Source: an uncultured Oscillospiraceae bacterium
GTDB lineage: Bacteria; Bacillota; Clostridia; Oscillospirales; Oscillospiraceae
DNA length: 33,296 nucleotides
Reading direction: 5' to 3'
Assembly (NCBI GenBank): GCA_944385275.1
Contig: CALWWP010000003.1
Location: 1 to 33,296, forward strand
Under the pieces are notes generated by a model, which had not been told where the DNA came from, ran no database searches, and saw nothing but the letters and a program-made list of their open reading frames with translations. The position numbers were made by a program, and so were the translations under genes. Of this stretch, positions 1-7,675 are shown in pieces (the stretch's first letter is position 1; each line of letters opens with the position of its first letter).

Positions 1-692
1 CAAAAGAAAAGATACTCACTGCATTCCATGAGGCAGGGCACGCCGTAGTGATCAACAACCTTGAACACCATGATCCTGTCCATCAGATATCTATCATTCC
101 GAGAGGAATGGCTGGCGGAATGACTATCTCGCTGCCGCTTGAGGATAAGAGCTTCAATTCCAGAAGCGAGATGTTCGACGATATAGTGTCCCTGCTTGGA
201 GGAAGAGTTGCGGAAAGCATAAAGTTAAAGGATATATCGACCGGAGCATCAAACGATATACAGCGCGCCTCGTCTATTGCGAGGGCAATGGTGACTAAAT
301 ACGGAATGAGTGATGTCATAGGACCTATATCTTTTGATTCCAACAGCTCTGAAGTGTTCCTCGGACGCGACTTCGCTCATACTAAGGCGTATTCCGAAAA
401 AGTCGCGGCAGAGATCGATGATGAAGTAAAGAAAATCATTGATTCCGCCTATAAGAGATGCGAAGAACTTCTTAGGGAAAATATGGATATATTGGACATC
501 ACGGCTAAGTACCTTATGGAAAATGAGGTAATGGACGGCGAGATGTTTAAATATGTCTGCGAAAACCGTCAGCTGCCTCCTGCAGACAAGGAAGAGGCCG
601 CTGCCGCGGAAGAGAACAAGACTATAGAAGAAAAAAAGGCGGAAGATCAGCTCATCCGCAGCGATGATGAAGCTGACAGTACTGAAGAATAA
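1..692 (+). CDS. ftsH: ATP-dependent zinc metalloprotease FtsH, C-terminal part
   Basis: This is the 3' part of ftsH; the reading frame is open from base 3 and the start lies outside the window. FtsH is a membrane-anchored AAA+ protease that degrades misfolded membrane proteins and regulators in the cytoplasm. The visible part is the M41 peptidase domain. The zinc motif HEAGH is encoded at bases 27-41, and the third zinc ligand is the Asp of STGASNDI near base 255. Further family landmarks are GRVAE, MVTKYGMSD and EVFLGRD. The protein ends in a Glu/Ala/Lys-rich acidic tail of about 40 residues, a normally variable region in this family. The AAA domain and membrane segments are not in the window. 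A strong hairpin follows the stop directly, so this gene probably ends its transcript. Confidence 0.96.
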   Translation, partial: KEKILTAFHEAGHAVVINNLEHHDPVHQISIIPRGMAGGMTISLPLEDKSFNSRSEMFDDIVSLLGGRVAESIKLKDISTGASNDIQRASSIARAMVTKYGMSDVIGPISFDSNSSEVFLGRDFAHTKAYSEKVAAEIDDEVKKIIDSAYKRCEELLRENMDILDITAKYLMENEVMDGEMFKYVCENRQLPPADKEEAAAAEENKTIEEKKAEDQLIRSDDEADSTEE

Positions 693-700
693 TGATGAAA

Positions 701-727
701 AAAGGGCACGGTTTTTCCGTGCCCTTT
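701..727 (+). terminator. Rho-independent terminator after ftsH
   Basis: An 11-bp perfect stem (701-711 pairs with 717-727) has a five-T loop. The 5' arm starts with AAA and the 3' arm ends in TTT, so it can act on either strand. It starts nine bases after the ftsH stop and separates ftsH from ychF. Confidence 0.85.
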
Positions 728-752
728 CGGAAGTCTGACGGGAGAGGATAGC

Positions 753-1847
753 ATGAAGCTCGGTATAGTGGGATTACCAAATGTAGGAAAGAGTACACTG
801 TTCAATGCGCTGACTCAAGCAGGGGCGGAGTCTGCAAACTATCCGTTTTGTACGATAGAACCAAACGTGGGAGTAGTGCCTGTACCGGATGAGCGGCTCG
901 ACTTTTTGGCGGAGCTGTATAATCCTAAAAAGTATACGCCGGCAGTTATTGAGTTTGTCGACATAGCTGGCCTTGTACGGGGGGCATCCAAGGGAGAGGG
1001 CCTCGGCAACAAATTTTTGAGCAATATCAGAATGACAGACGCCATCGTACATGTAGTTCGCTGTTTTGACGATGAAAACGTCATCCATGTCGAAGCTACC
1101 ACAGATCCTGCGAGAGATATAGACATTATCAATATAGAGCTTATCATGGCGGATATGGAGATGGTAGAGCGCAGAATAGAGAAAGCTAAGAAGGCCGGTA
1201 AGGGAGATAAGAAATTTTTGCATGAGGCCGAGGTTTTCGAAGGTCTTTTGCAGCATATGAACGAAGGCAAACCAGCCCGGTCATATGACTGCAGCGAAGA
1301 AGACATGGAGATTATCAAAACGTGCGAGCTTTTGAGCTTGAAGTCGGTAATCTATGCCGCAAATATGGACGAGGCGAGCTTCTCAGCCGGATATGAGAAC
1401 AATACGTATTATCAGGAAGTCAAAAAGATAGCTGACAGCGAAAATTCACTTGTATTGCCGATATGCGCTAAGATCGAACAGGAGATCTCGGAATTAGATC
1501 CGGATGAAAGAGATATGTTCTTGGAAGAACTTGGCATATCGGATTCCGGACTTAACAGACTTATAAAATGCTCCTACGATCTGCTTGGTCTGATCTCGTA
1601 TTTGACTGCGGGCCCAGATGAAGTTCGAGCATGGACTATAACTAAGGGAACAAAGGCTCCTCAGGCCGCGGGCAAGATACACAGCGACTTTGAGCGCGGA
1701 TTTATCAGAGCGGAAGTGGTTGCCTACAAAGACCTGTACGAAAACAAGACCATGGCTGCAGCGAGAGAAAAAGGACTGGTCAGAAGTGAAGGAAAAGATT
1801 ATGTAATGCAGGACGGTGACATAGTTCTTTTCAGATTCAATGTGTGA
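753..1847 (+). CDS. ychF: Redox-regulated/ribosome-binding ATPase YchF
   Basis: A 364-residue protein of the usual length for YchF (OLA1 family), a cytosolic TRAFAC P-loop ATPase that binds ribosomes. The Walker A motif GLPNVGKS is at residues 7-14, followed by the switch region with NYPFCTIEPNVG. The G3 motif is DIAGLVRGASKGEGLGN (about 70-86). The specificity motif is of NxxE type (N204-M-D-E207), which in this family favours ATP over GTP. A coiled-coil segment lies near residues 130-170, and the TGS domain fills the last 85 residues, ending in the typical DGDIVLFRFNV. The start has the Shine-Dalgarno GGGAGAGG upstream. Its TGA overlaps the start of the next gene. No convincing promoter is visible between the ftsH terminator and this gene. 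Confidence 0.96.
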   Translation: MKLGIVGLPNVGKSTLFNALTQAGAESANYPFCTIEPNVGVVPVPDERLDFLAELYNPKKYTPAVIEFVDIAGLVRGASKGEGLGNKFLSNIRMTDAIVHVVRCFDDENVIHVEATTDPARDIDIINIELIMADMEMVERRIEKAKKAGKGDKKFLHEAEVFEGLLQHMNEGKPARSYDCSEEDMEIIKTCELLSLKSVIYAANMDEASFSAGYENNTYYQEVKKIADSENSLVLPICAKIEQEISELDPDERDMFLEELGISDSGLNRLIKCSYDLLGLISYLTAGPDEVRAWTITKGTKAPQAAGKIHSDFERGFIRAEVVAYKDLYENKTMAAAREKGLVRSEGKDYVMQDGDIVLFRFNV

Positions 1848-2557
1848 TGAAAGAACGTATCCATATCATTGATACACTGCGCGGACTGAGCGTTGTGCTT
1901 ATGGTGGCCCACCATTTCCTGTATGATGCGGTTGAGTTTCTCGGGGCGCCGGCATATTTTTTCAGCAATCCGGTTTTTGACGTTCTCCACTATATTTTTG
2001 CAGGATGCTTCATAATGCTCTCGGGCATTTCTTCGCGGTTTTCAAAGAGCAATGTAAAGCGCAGTTTTAAGGTGCTGCTGGCAGCGGCGGTCATTACCGT
2101 TGTTACATACGCAATAAAAATGCCTATAGTTTTTGGTATTTTGCATTTTCTTGGAGTGTGCATGCTGCTGTATGGACTGACAGGGAAGTGGTTGCAGCGC
2201 TTTCCCACAGGACCGGCGGTTGCTGTATGCTGTTTAGGGATAATTGCTTCAGCGTGGCTTGTCGACACGGTACGGCTGGATGTACATTTCATGTGGATAT
2301 TTGGCTTTACATATCCGGGCTTTGTTTCATACGATTATTTTCCTCTTTTGCCATGGGTATTTGTTTTTTTGACGGGGACATATTTGGGCGGAACGATAAT
2401 TGCCGGGAAATTTCCAAAGTGGTTCTATACTGCAAATGTGCCTGTGTTTTCCAGCATTGGACGACATGCTTTCGTGGTCTATATTCTGCATCAGCCGGTT
2501 TTATATGTCCTTGTAATGGGGATACGACTTTTGCTTGACACGGCGGCTATAGCGTGA
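1847..2557 (+). CDS. DUF1624 / heparan-alpha-glucosaminide N-acetyltransferase-like membrane protein
   Basis: A 236-residue polytopic membrane protein with about seven hydrophobic segments. The N-terminal signature IDTLRGLSVVLMVAHHFLYD matches the DUF1624/YeiB-HGSNAT acyltransferase-like superfamily, whose members move acyl groups across membranes. The His-His pair in that signature is the likely functional site by analogy. Other landmarks are FMLSGISSRFS after the second segment and a final RHAFVVYILHQPVLY. The start chosen is the ATG overlapping the ychF stop (TGATG), implying translational coupling; a GTG one codon earlier (1844) is also possible. Substrate and acceptor are not predictable from the sequence. 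The last codons also contain the -35 box of the thrS promoter. Confidence 0.85.
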   Translation: MKERIHIIDTLRGLSVVLMVAHHFLYDAVEFLGAPAYFFSNPVFDVLHYIFAGCFIMLSGISSRFSKSNVKRSFKVLLAAAVITVVTYAIKMPIVFGILHFLGVCMLLYGLTGKWLQRFPTGPAVAVCCLGIIASAWLVDTVRLDVHFMWIFGFTYPGFVSYDYFPLLPWVFVFLTGTYLGGTIIAGKFPKWFYTANVPVFSSIGRHAFVVYILHQPVLYVLVMGIRLLLDTAAIA

Positions 2558-2563
2558 TATCAT
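2535..2563 (+). promoter_or_regulatory. Sigma-A promoter for the thrS T-box transcript
   Basis: A perfect -35 TTGACA (2535-2540) is followed by a 17-bp spacer and -10 TATCAT (2558-2563). The -35 and the spacer lie inside the final codons of the preceding membrane protein gene. The predicted transcript start near 2570 leaves room for a complete T-box leader. Confidence 0.75.
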
Positions 2564-2569
2564 ACAACC

Positions 2570-2812
2570 GATATAGGCTGTGAAGAGAACCGCTTTATTT
2601 AAAAATAAGCACCAGAGAGAAGGCGCCGCGGCTGAAAACGCCTTTGCTTATTGAATAAAGCGTACCGTCTCGGAGCTGCAGGACGGAAATGAAAAGTATG
2701 TTCTGCCGTGTTCTGCACGTTATAGCGGAGTAAAGCGGCGGCGGATGTTTTCTGCCGCAAGCAGGGTGGAACCGTGCGTTACAGCACCCCTGAGTTGTCA
2801 GGGGTGCTTTTT
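2570..2812 (+). promoter_or_regulatory. T-box riboswitch, threonine-specific, upstream of thrS
   Basis: A T-box leader senses uncharged tRNA by pairing with its anticodon and its free CCA end. The conserved T-box AGGGTGGAACCGTGCG is at 2763-2778. Stem I is supported by a perfect 9-bp pairing of 2591-2599 with 2654-2662, preceded by the GAAGAGAA motif at 2582-2589. Two bases after the 3' strand of that stem lies ACC (2664-2666), a threonine codon and the likely specifier, which agrees with the downstream gene. The terminator is 2784-2793 paired with 2798-2807 plus a T run. Its 5' arm can instead pair with CAGGGTG (2762-2768) to form the antiterminator, so the two structures exclude each other. 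Confidence 0.93.
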
Positions 2813-2842
2813 ATTTTGAAGACGAATGGAGCGTTAATTTCT

Positions 2843-4756
2843 ATGATAAAACTTACTTTGAAAGACGGCGGCGTTGTAGAGGTAGAATCCGGAATAAGGT
2901 GTATTGAAGCGATCAAAGAGATATCAGAAGATACAGCTAAGGCGGCGCTGGCTGCCTTGGTGAACGGCAATACCGTAGAACTGGATCATGTGCTGGAAGA
3001 GGACTGCGCATTTCAGCCTTTGACCTTTGACGATGACGAGGGCAGGCGAGTATACCGCCATACTGCTGCGCACATCTTTGCCCAGGCTGTAAAAAGGCTG
3101 TACCCGGATGTAAAACTTGCGATCGGCCCTGCTATAGATGATGGATTTTATTATGATATTGACTCGGCTGAGACCTTTAATCCCGAGATGCTGGAAGCTA
3201 TAGAAGCAGAGATGAAAAAGATAATAAAGGAGAATTTGCCTATAGAGCGCTTTGTGCTTCCGCGCGAAAAGGCACTGCAGCTTATGCGCGAGCTGGACGA
3301 GCCGTATAAGGTAGAGCTTATCGAGGATCTCCCAGAGGATGCTGAGCTCAGCTTTTATAAGCAGGGCGAATTCACGGATCTTTGCGCGGGACCTCATTTG
3401 AGAAGCACCGGCAGAGTCAAGGGCAACGCGTTCAAGCTCACTAGCTGTACCGGAGCGTATTGGCGCGGAGATTCAAAGAACAAGATGTTGCAGAGAGTTT
3501 ACGGTACCGCGTTTAGAACTAAGGAAGAGCTTGCAGAGTATTTACAGCGTATCGAAGAAGCAAAAAAGAGAGATCACAGAAAGCTTGGAAAGGAGCTTGG
3601 GCTTTTCCTGCTAATGGACGAGGGACCTGGTTTCCCGTTTTTCCTGCCGAAGGGCATGATAGTCAAAAACGTGCTCATAGATTTTTGGCGTGAAATACAC
3701 CGCAAAGCAGGGTATCAGGAAATATCCACTCCTATTATCTTGAACCGCACGCTTTGGGAGCGCTCAGGACATTGGGACCACTATAAAGAAAATATGTATA
3801 CCACGGTTATAGACGATGAAGACTATGCCATAAAGCCGATGAACTGCCCGGGAGGCATGCTCGTCTACAAGTCGGAAATGCACTCGTACAGAGATCTTCC
3901 GCTTCGCGTCGGAGAACTGGGCATAGTTCACCGCCACGAATTGTCAGGAGCTTTGCACGGACTGATGCGTGTGCGCTGCTTCACGCAGGATGATGCGCAT
4001 ATATTTATGACCAAGGAGCAGATAAAGGACGAGATCAAGGGCGTTGCGATGCTTATTGACGAGGTTTACTCCATGTTTGGATTTAAATACCATGTAGAGC
4101 TTTCGACGATGCCGGAAGATCATATGGGCGATGAAGCCGACTGGGAGTTCGCAACTCAGGCATTGAAGGACGCGCTGATAGAGATAGGAAAAGATTTTGT
4201 TATTAACGAAGGCGACGGAGCATTCTACGGTCCAAAGATAGACTTCCATCTGGAAGATTGTCTGGGAAGAACATGGCAGTGCGGAACCATTCAGCTGGAC
4301 TATCAGCTGCCGGAGCGCTTTGAGCTGGAGTATATCGGAGCAGACGGTGAGAAGCACCGTCCAGTCATGATCCACAGAGTGGTTTTCGGATCTATAGAGA
4401 GATTTATAGGCATCTTGACAGAGCACTATGCGGGCGCGTTCCCGCTTTGGCTCGCGCCTGTTCAGGTCAGGGTAATGCCTATAACCGATAGAGTAAGAGA
4501 ATATGCAGAGCAGATAACGGAACAACTGACGTCGAAAGGCTTCCGCGCCGAAACTGACCTGCGTAATGAAAAGATAGGCTATAAGATAAGAGAGGCGCAG
4601 GTACAGAAGATACCTTATATGATAGTGGTTGGCGATAAAGAGGCGGAATCCGGACAGATTTCGGTGCGCTCAAGAAGCGGAGGAGACCTCGGTACCGTGG
4701 ATTTCGAGTCGTTTGTTAAAAAAATTGAGGAAGAAAAGGCAACAAGAGCCAACTGA
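2843..4756 (+). CDS. thrS: Threonine--tRNA ligase
   Basis: A 637-residue class II aminoacyl-tRNA synthetase that charges tRNA-Thr, matching the usual length of about 640. In order it has a TGS domain (1-60), the N2 editing domain with H73/H77 and C181/H185 for removing mischarged Ser-tRNA-Thr, the catalytic core and a C-terminal anticodon-binding domain. The catalytic zinc ligands are C334 (MNCPGG), H386 (DDAHIF) and H511 (MIHRVVFGS). Motif 2 contains RHELSGALHGLMRVR and motif 3 contains GSIERFIGIL. The ATG at 2843 begins MIKLTLKDGG, a normal TGS start. The frame stays open upstream to a GTG at 2774, but that lies inside the T-box and is rejected. A GGAG sits 11 bases before the ATG, so initiation may be moderate. 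Confidence 0.97.
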   Translation: MIKLTLKDGGVVEVESGIRCIEAIKEISEDTAKAALAALVNGNTVELDHVLEEDCAFQPLTFDDDEGRRVYRHTAAHIFAQAVKRLYPDVKLAIGPAIDDGFYYDIDSAETFNPEMLEAIEAEMKKIIKENLPIERFVLPREKALQLMRELDEPYKVELIEDLPEDAELSFYKQGEFTDLCAGPHLRSTGRVKGNAFKLTSCTGAYWRGDSKNKMLQRVYGTAFRTKEELAEYLQRIEEAKKRDHRKLGKELGLFLLMDEGPGFPFFLPKGMIVKNVLIDFWREIHRKAGYQEISTPIILNRTLWERSGHWDHYKENMYTTVIDDEDYAIKPMNCPGGMLVYKSEMHSYRDLPLRVGELGIVHRHELSGALHGLMRVRCFTQDDAHIFMTKEQIKDEIKGVAMLIDEVYSMFGFKYHVELSTMPEDHMGDEADWEFATQALKDALIEIGKDFVINEGDGAFYGPKIDFHLEDCLGRTWQCGTIQLDYQLPERFELEYIGADGEKHRPVMIHRVVFGSIERFIGILTEHYAGAFPLWLAPVQVRVMPITDRVREYAEQITEQLTSKGFRAETDLRNEKIGYKIREAQVQKIPYMIVVGDKEAESGQISVRSRSGGDLGTVDFESFVKKIEEEKATRAN

Positions 4757-4796
4757 GTATTATTTTTTAAACTATATATCCGCATAAGCAGACAAG

Positions 4797-4845
4797 CTCC
4801 TTCGTACAATATGGAAAACAGCTTCATATTGTACGAAGGAGTTTT
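4797..4845 (+). terminator. Perfect 17-bp hairpin: thrS terminator that also covers the sleB ribosome binding site
   Basis: Bases 4797-4813 pair without mismatch with 4825-4841 around an 11-base loop, followed by GTTTTATT. It can act as a terminator for thrS, although the T run is short. The last seven bases of the 3' arm, GAAGGAG (4835-4841), are the Shine-Dalgarno sequence of sleB, whose ATG is at 4849. Any read-through thrS transcript would therefore hide the sleB ribosome binding site. Confidence 0.8.
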
Positions 4846-4848
4846 ATT

Positions 4849-5517
4849 ATGCGAAAAAAGATATTGGCTTTAGCAGTAATTTTTGCTCTCAATATTGCGA
4901 TAATATCAGCGGTCCAGTCGTTTTCGCATGCGGAAGCGGCCGTATATAAAAAGGGTTCTACCGGCTCGGTAGTCACTCAGATTCAGACTAAGTTAAAAGA
5001 CTGGGGTTATTATTTCGGTGATGTGGACGGAATATACGGAAGTAAGACCGTAGAGGCTGTAAAATACTTTCAGCAGAAAAACGGCCTGAAAATAGACGGC
5101 ATATGCGGAAATGAGACTTTAGCAGCGCTTGGCATTTCAGCTGGAAGCAGCGGGAGCAATACATCTGACAACGATGTGGCGCTTTTAGCCCGTCTCATAT
5201 CAGCCGAAGCAAGAGGGGAGCCGTATGAAGGACAGGTAGCTGTGGGAGCGGTAGTACTCAATCGAATGGAACACCCGTCCTTTCCAAATACGATGGCTGG
5301 TGTGATATATCAGAATGGAGCATTCAGTTGCCTGTTGGACGGACAATTTAACGAGCCAGTCGCTGAAAGCGCCTATCGGGCCGCGCGGGATGCGCTGAAC
5401 GGCTGGGATCCGTCTGGAGGGGCGATATATTATTTTAATCCGGAGACTGCAACGAACGCATGGATATGGTCTAGACCTCTGATTGTAATGATAGGAAAGC
5501 ACAGATTTTGTGCATAG
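4849..5517 (+). CDS. sleB: Spore cortex-lytic enzyme SleB
   Basis: A 222-residue secreted protein. It has a Sec signal peptide with hydrophobic core at about 5-22, ending near SHAEAA. A peptidoglycan-binding type 1 domain (about 32-95) contains the repeats GSVVTQIQTKLKDWGYY and YGSKTVEAVKYFQ. After a Ser/Gly/Asn linker comes the cell-wall hydrolase domain (about 108-222) with RLISAEARGEPYEGQVAVGA, which carries the presumed catalytic Glu, and the family-typical WIWSRP ending. SleB enzymes are lytic transglycosylases that degrade muramic-lactam-containing cortex during germination, after packing into the dormant spore. The gene is monocistronic, lying between a hairpin and a strong terminator. 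No ypeB follows it, unlike the usual Bacillus sleB-ypeB arrangement. Confidence 0.95.
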   Translation: MRKKILALAVIFALNIAIISAVQSFSHAEAAVYKKGSTGSVVTQIQTKLKDWGYYFGDVDGIYGSKTVEAVKYFQQKNGLKIDGICGNETLAALGISAGSSGSNTSDNDVALLARLISAEARGEPYEGQVAVGAVVLNRMEHPSFPNTMAGVIYQNGAFSCLLDGQFNEPVAESAYRAARDALNGWDPSGGAIYYFNPETATNAWIWSRPLIVMIGKHRFCA

Positions 5518-5520
5518 GCA

Positions 5521-5556
5521 AATCGGCATAACGCGCTGGCGTTATGCCGATTTTTA
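5521..5556 (+). terminator. Rho-independent terminator after sleB
   Basis: A 14-bp perfect stem (5521-5534 with 5539-5552) has a GCTG tetraloop and a T run to 5555. It starts four bases after the sleB stop. The minus-strand gene converges on it from the other side, but no T run is present in that direction. Confidence 0.92.
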
Positions 5557-5570
5557 AACTGCAGCTCCGA

Positions 5571-5885
5571 TTATTCGGTTTGAATTTCTAGTTGTCTTAC
5601 TTTTTGCGCATTTTTGTAGATTTTAATTTTATAGAGTTTGCCACTGGCAAGCGGGCCGAAAGCAAAGCAACCGCATGGATCAGTAAAAGCAGAAGCAATT
5701 AAGTCTTCGCACTTCCCGTTTTCTCCGGTTTCAAACAACAGCACGAAGGCGTCGGCTACAGGTGTTCCGTCCGGAGTATGGACGGTAGCGTATATAGCGC
5801 TTGAACTGACGTCAACGAGCGTTAAATCACTGTGTATTTGTTCTCCAGCTGCAGGTTTAAAATAGAAATCCGTATAGTTTGTCAT
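5571..5885 (-). CDS. Small protein with a predicted beta-sandwich (carboxypeptidase-regulatory-like) fold
   Basis: A 104-residue protein I do not recognise by name. After a short N-terminus (MTNYTDFYFKPAAGEQ) the sequence alternates beta strands around AIYATVHTPDGTPVADAFVL, a pattern typical of prealbumin/Cna-B or carboxypeptidase-regulatory-like domains. FTDPCGCFAFGPLASGKLYKI closely follows the 'D..G.F.F..L..G.Y' rhythm of that fold. There is no signal peptide or membrane segment. The ATG at 5885 is preferred; the frame is open to a TTG at 5948, which lacks a ribosome binding site, while AAGGA lies 14 bases before the ATG. It converges on sleB and diverges from proS. I see no clear promoter on its strand. 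The coherent fold pattern makes a real gene likely, but its role is unknown. Confidence 0.65.
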   Translation of the reverse strand: MTNYTDFYFKPAAGEQIHSDLTLVDVSSSAIYATVHTPDGTPVADAFVLLFETGENGKCEDLIASAFTDPCGCFAFGPLASGKLYKIKIYKNAQKVRQLEIQTE

Positions 5886-5954
5886 AGCTGTCCACGTTTC
5901 CTTATACAAAATCCGGTGCTCAATCCATTGTATACGAATATCGGGCAAGTGTGC

Positions 5955-5984
5955 TTGACAACGGATGTAGAAGTATTATACAAT
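5955..5984 (+). promoter_or_regulatory. Sigma-A promoter of proS
   Basis: A perfect -35 TTGACA (5955-5960) and -10 TACAAT (5979-5984) are separated by 18 bp. An alternative -10, TATACA, starts two bases earlier with a 16-bp spacer. The predicted leader is about 38 nucleotides, too short for a T-box, so proS is not regulated like thrS. Confidence 0.75.
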
Positions 5985-6028
5985 GTCACTGCATGTATTC
6001 GCGCATTTTAAATAAGGAGAGATACAAA

Positions 6029-7468
6029 GTGGCAAGTGAAAAGAAAATGGTAGAGCAGATAACATCGATGGAACAGGATTTTACACAGTGGTATACCGAT
6101 GTGGTTACAAAGGCTGAGTTGATCGACTATTCCAGTGTAAAAGGTTTGTTCATTCTGCGACCATATGCATATGCCCTTTGGGAAAACATACAGTCTGTAA
6201 TGGACAAGATGTTTAAAGACCTGGGACATGAAAATGTTGCGATGCCTGTTTTGATACCGGAAAGCCTTTTGCAGAAGGAAAAAGATCATGTCGAGGGATT
6301 TGCTCCGGAAGTTGCATGGGTGACTTATGGAGGCTCGGAGAAGCTGACGGAACGTCTTTGTGTGCGTCCGACTTCGGAAACGGTTTTTTGTGAGCACTAT
6401 GCAAACATCGTTCACTCATGGCGCGATCTTCCCAAATTGTACAATCAATGGTGCAGTGTCCTGCGTTGGGAAAAGACGACTAGACCGTTCCTGAGACACA
6501 GGGAATTCCTGTGGCAGGAGGGACATACTCTGCACGCTACGTCAGAAGAAGCTATTGAGGAAACTAAGCGCATGCTTGAAGTTTATGCTGATGTTGCAGA
6601 AAACTGGTTGGCAATGCCTGTGGTGCGCGGACAGAAAACAGACAAGGAGAAGTTTGCTGGAGCTGAAAGTACATATACTATAGAGTGCATGATGCATGAT
6701 CACAAAGCGCTGCAGGCCGGAACGTCGCATTATTTTGGAGACGGGTTTGCTAAGGCGTTTGATATTACGTTTACGGACAAAGACAATACGCTGAAAACGC
6801 CGTTCCAGACTTCTTGGGGAGTATCTACGCGTATAATAGGCGGAATAATCATGACGCATGGCGATAACCGCGGACTGGTGCTCCCGCCAAGAGTGGCTCC
6901 CATTCAGGTAATAATAGTGCCAATAGCGCAGCACAAAGCAGGCGTTATTGAAAATGCTGAGAAGATTGCCAAGAGACTAAAGGAAGCTGGAATCAGAGTT
7001 AAAATCGATATTTCCGATCAGTCTCCGGGATGGAAATTTGCTGAATACGAAATGAAAGGCGTGCCGCTGCGCATTGAGATTGGACCGAGAGATATCGAAA
7101 ACGGACAATGCGTCGCTGTCAGACGTGATAATTTGGAAAAGAGCGAGATCCCGTTTGACGAATTAGAAGACAGTGTTAAAAGAATGCTTGACGAAGTCCA
7201 CAACGGGCTATTTGCTAAAGCAAAGAAGAATCTTGACGAAAATACTTTTACAGCGACAAGTATGCAGGAAGTAAGCCAGATAATGCAGAACGGCGGAGGT
7301 TTCGTCAAGACCATGTGGTGCGGAGATCTGGAGTGTGAACTCAAGTTTAAAGAAGAGTGCGGAGTGACATCCAGATGTATCCCATACCAGCAGGAGCACA
7401 TATCAGATACCTGCCCGTGCTGCGGAAAACCGGCGAAGAAAATGGTCATATGGGGAGTCGCTTACTAA
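6029..7468 (+). CDS. proS: Proline--tRNA ligase, ProS3 (archaeal/eukaryote-like) type
   Basis: A 479-residue class II synthetase that charges tRNA-Pro. The length and order are of the short ProS3 type, which lacks the large bacterial editing insert. Motif 2 is [21 protein letters not shown], followed by [15 protein letters not shown] and, as motif 3, [21 protein letters not shown]. The anticodon-binding domain follows ([17 protein letters not shown] onwards). A C-terminal Cys-rich zinc-binding-like domain has [15 protein letters not shown] and CPCCGKPA, and the chain ends in the Tyr typical of this subtype. The GTG start at 6029 has AAGGAGA eight bases upstream; the frame is open further but without a usable site. 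ProS3 enzymes are common in Clostridia. Confidence 0.95.
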   Translation: MASEKKMVEQITSMEQDFTQWYTDVVTKAELIDYSSVKGLFILRPYAYALWENIQSVMDKMFKDLGHENVAMPVLIPESLLQKEKDHVEGFAPEVAWVTYGGSEKLTERLCVRPTSETVFCEHYANIVHSWRDLPKLYNQWCSVLRWEKTTRPFLRHREFLWQEGHTLHATSEEAIEETKRMLEVYADVAENWLAMPVVRGQKTDKEKFAGAESTYTIECMMHDHKALQAGTSHYFGDGFAKAFDITFTDKDNTLKTPFQTSWGVSTRIIGGIIMTHGDNRGLVLPPRVAPIQVIIVPIAQHKAGVIENAEKIAKRLKEAGIRVKIDISDQSPGWKFAEYEMKGVPLRIEIGPRDIENGQCVAVRRDNLEKSEIPFDELEDSVKRMLDEVHNGLFAKAKKNLDENTFTATSMQEVSQIMQNGGGFVKTMWCGDLECELKFKEECGVTSRCIPYQQEHISDTCPCCGKPAKKMVIWGVAY

Positions 7469-7503
7469 GGCATATTGCCGCCTTGTAAAGACCTTTGTTT
7501 AAG

Positions 7504-7536
7504 AAAAACGGCACAGCTTTGTCTGTGCCGTTTTTT
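7504..7536 (+). terminator. Rho-independent terminator after proS
   Basis: Bases 7504-7516 pair with 7523-7535 (13 bp, including A-T ends) around the loop CTTTGT, followed by a T run. It lies 35 bases after the proS stop. Confidence 0.92.
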
Positions 7537-7597
7537 GAATACCCGAGAAACGAACAAAAGAGCTTCATTAATTAATATATTGTTTATATTTACCCGC

Positions 7598-7626
7598 TTG
7601 AATCATTAGATTGCAGGCGGTATAAT
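7598..7626 (+). promoter_or_regulatory. Sigma-A promoter of the SLH/protease operon
   Basis: A -35 TTGAAT (7598-7603), a 17-bp spacer and a perfect -10 TATAAT (7621-7626) lie about 50 bases before the protease start. It is one of the strongest promoters in the window and the only clear one before the four-gene run ending at 13410. Confidence 0.82.
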
Positions 7627-7675
7627 AAGTTAAGTATAAAATTTTATGGATTGTGGATGGGGAGGAGCATCGGTT

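Noticed and set aside
2158..2538. 126-codon frame inside the DUF1624 gene
   Set aside because: It is a shifted-frame shadow of a membrane protein gene; its Cys/Phe-rich product has no coherent pattern and no ribosome site.
2774..2842. Upstream extension of thrS to a GTG at 2774
   Set aside because: The segment is inside the T-box and its terminator, and the TGS domain begins at the ATG at 2843.
5951..6028. Upstream extension of proS to a TTG at 5951
   Set aside because: It overlaps the promoter (TTGACA/TACAAT), and the GTG at 6029 has a strong ribosome binding site.
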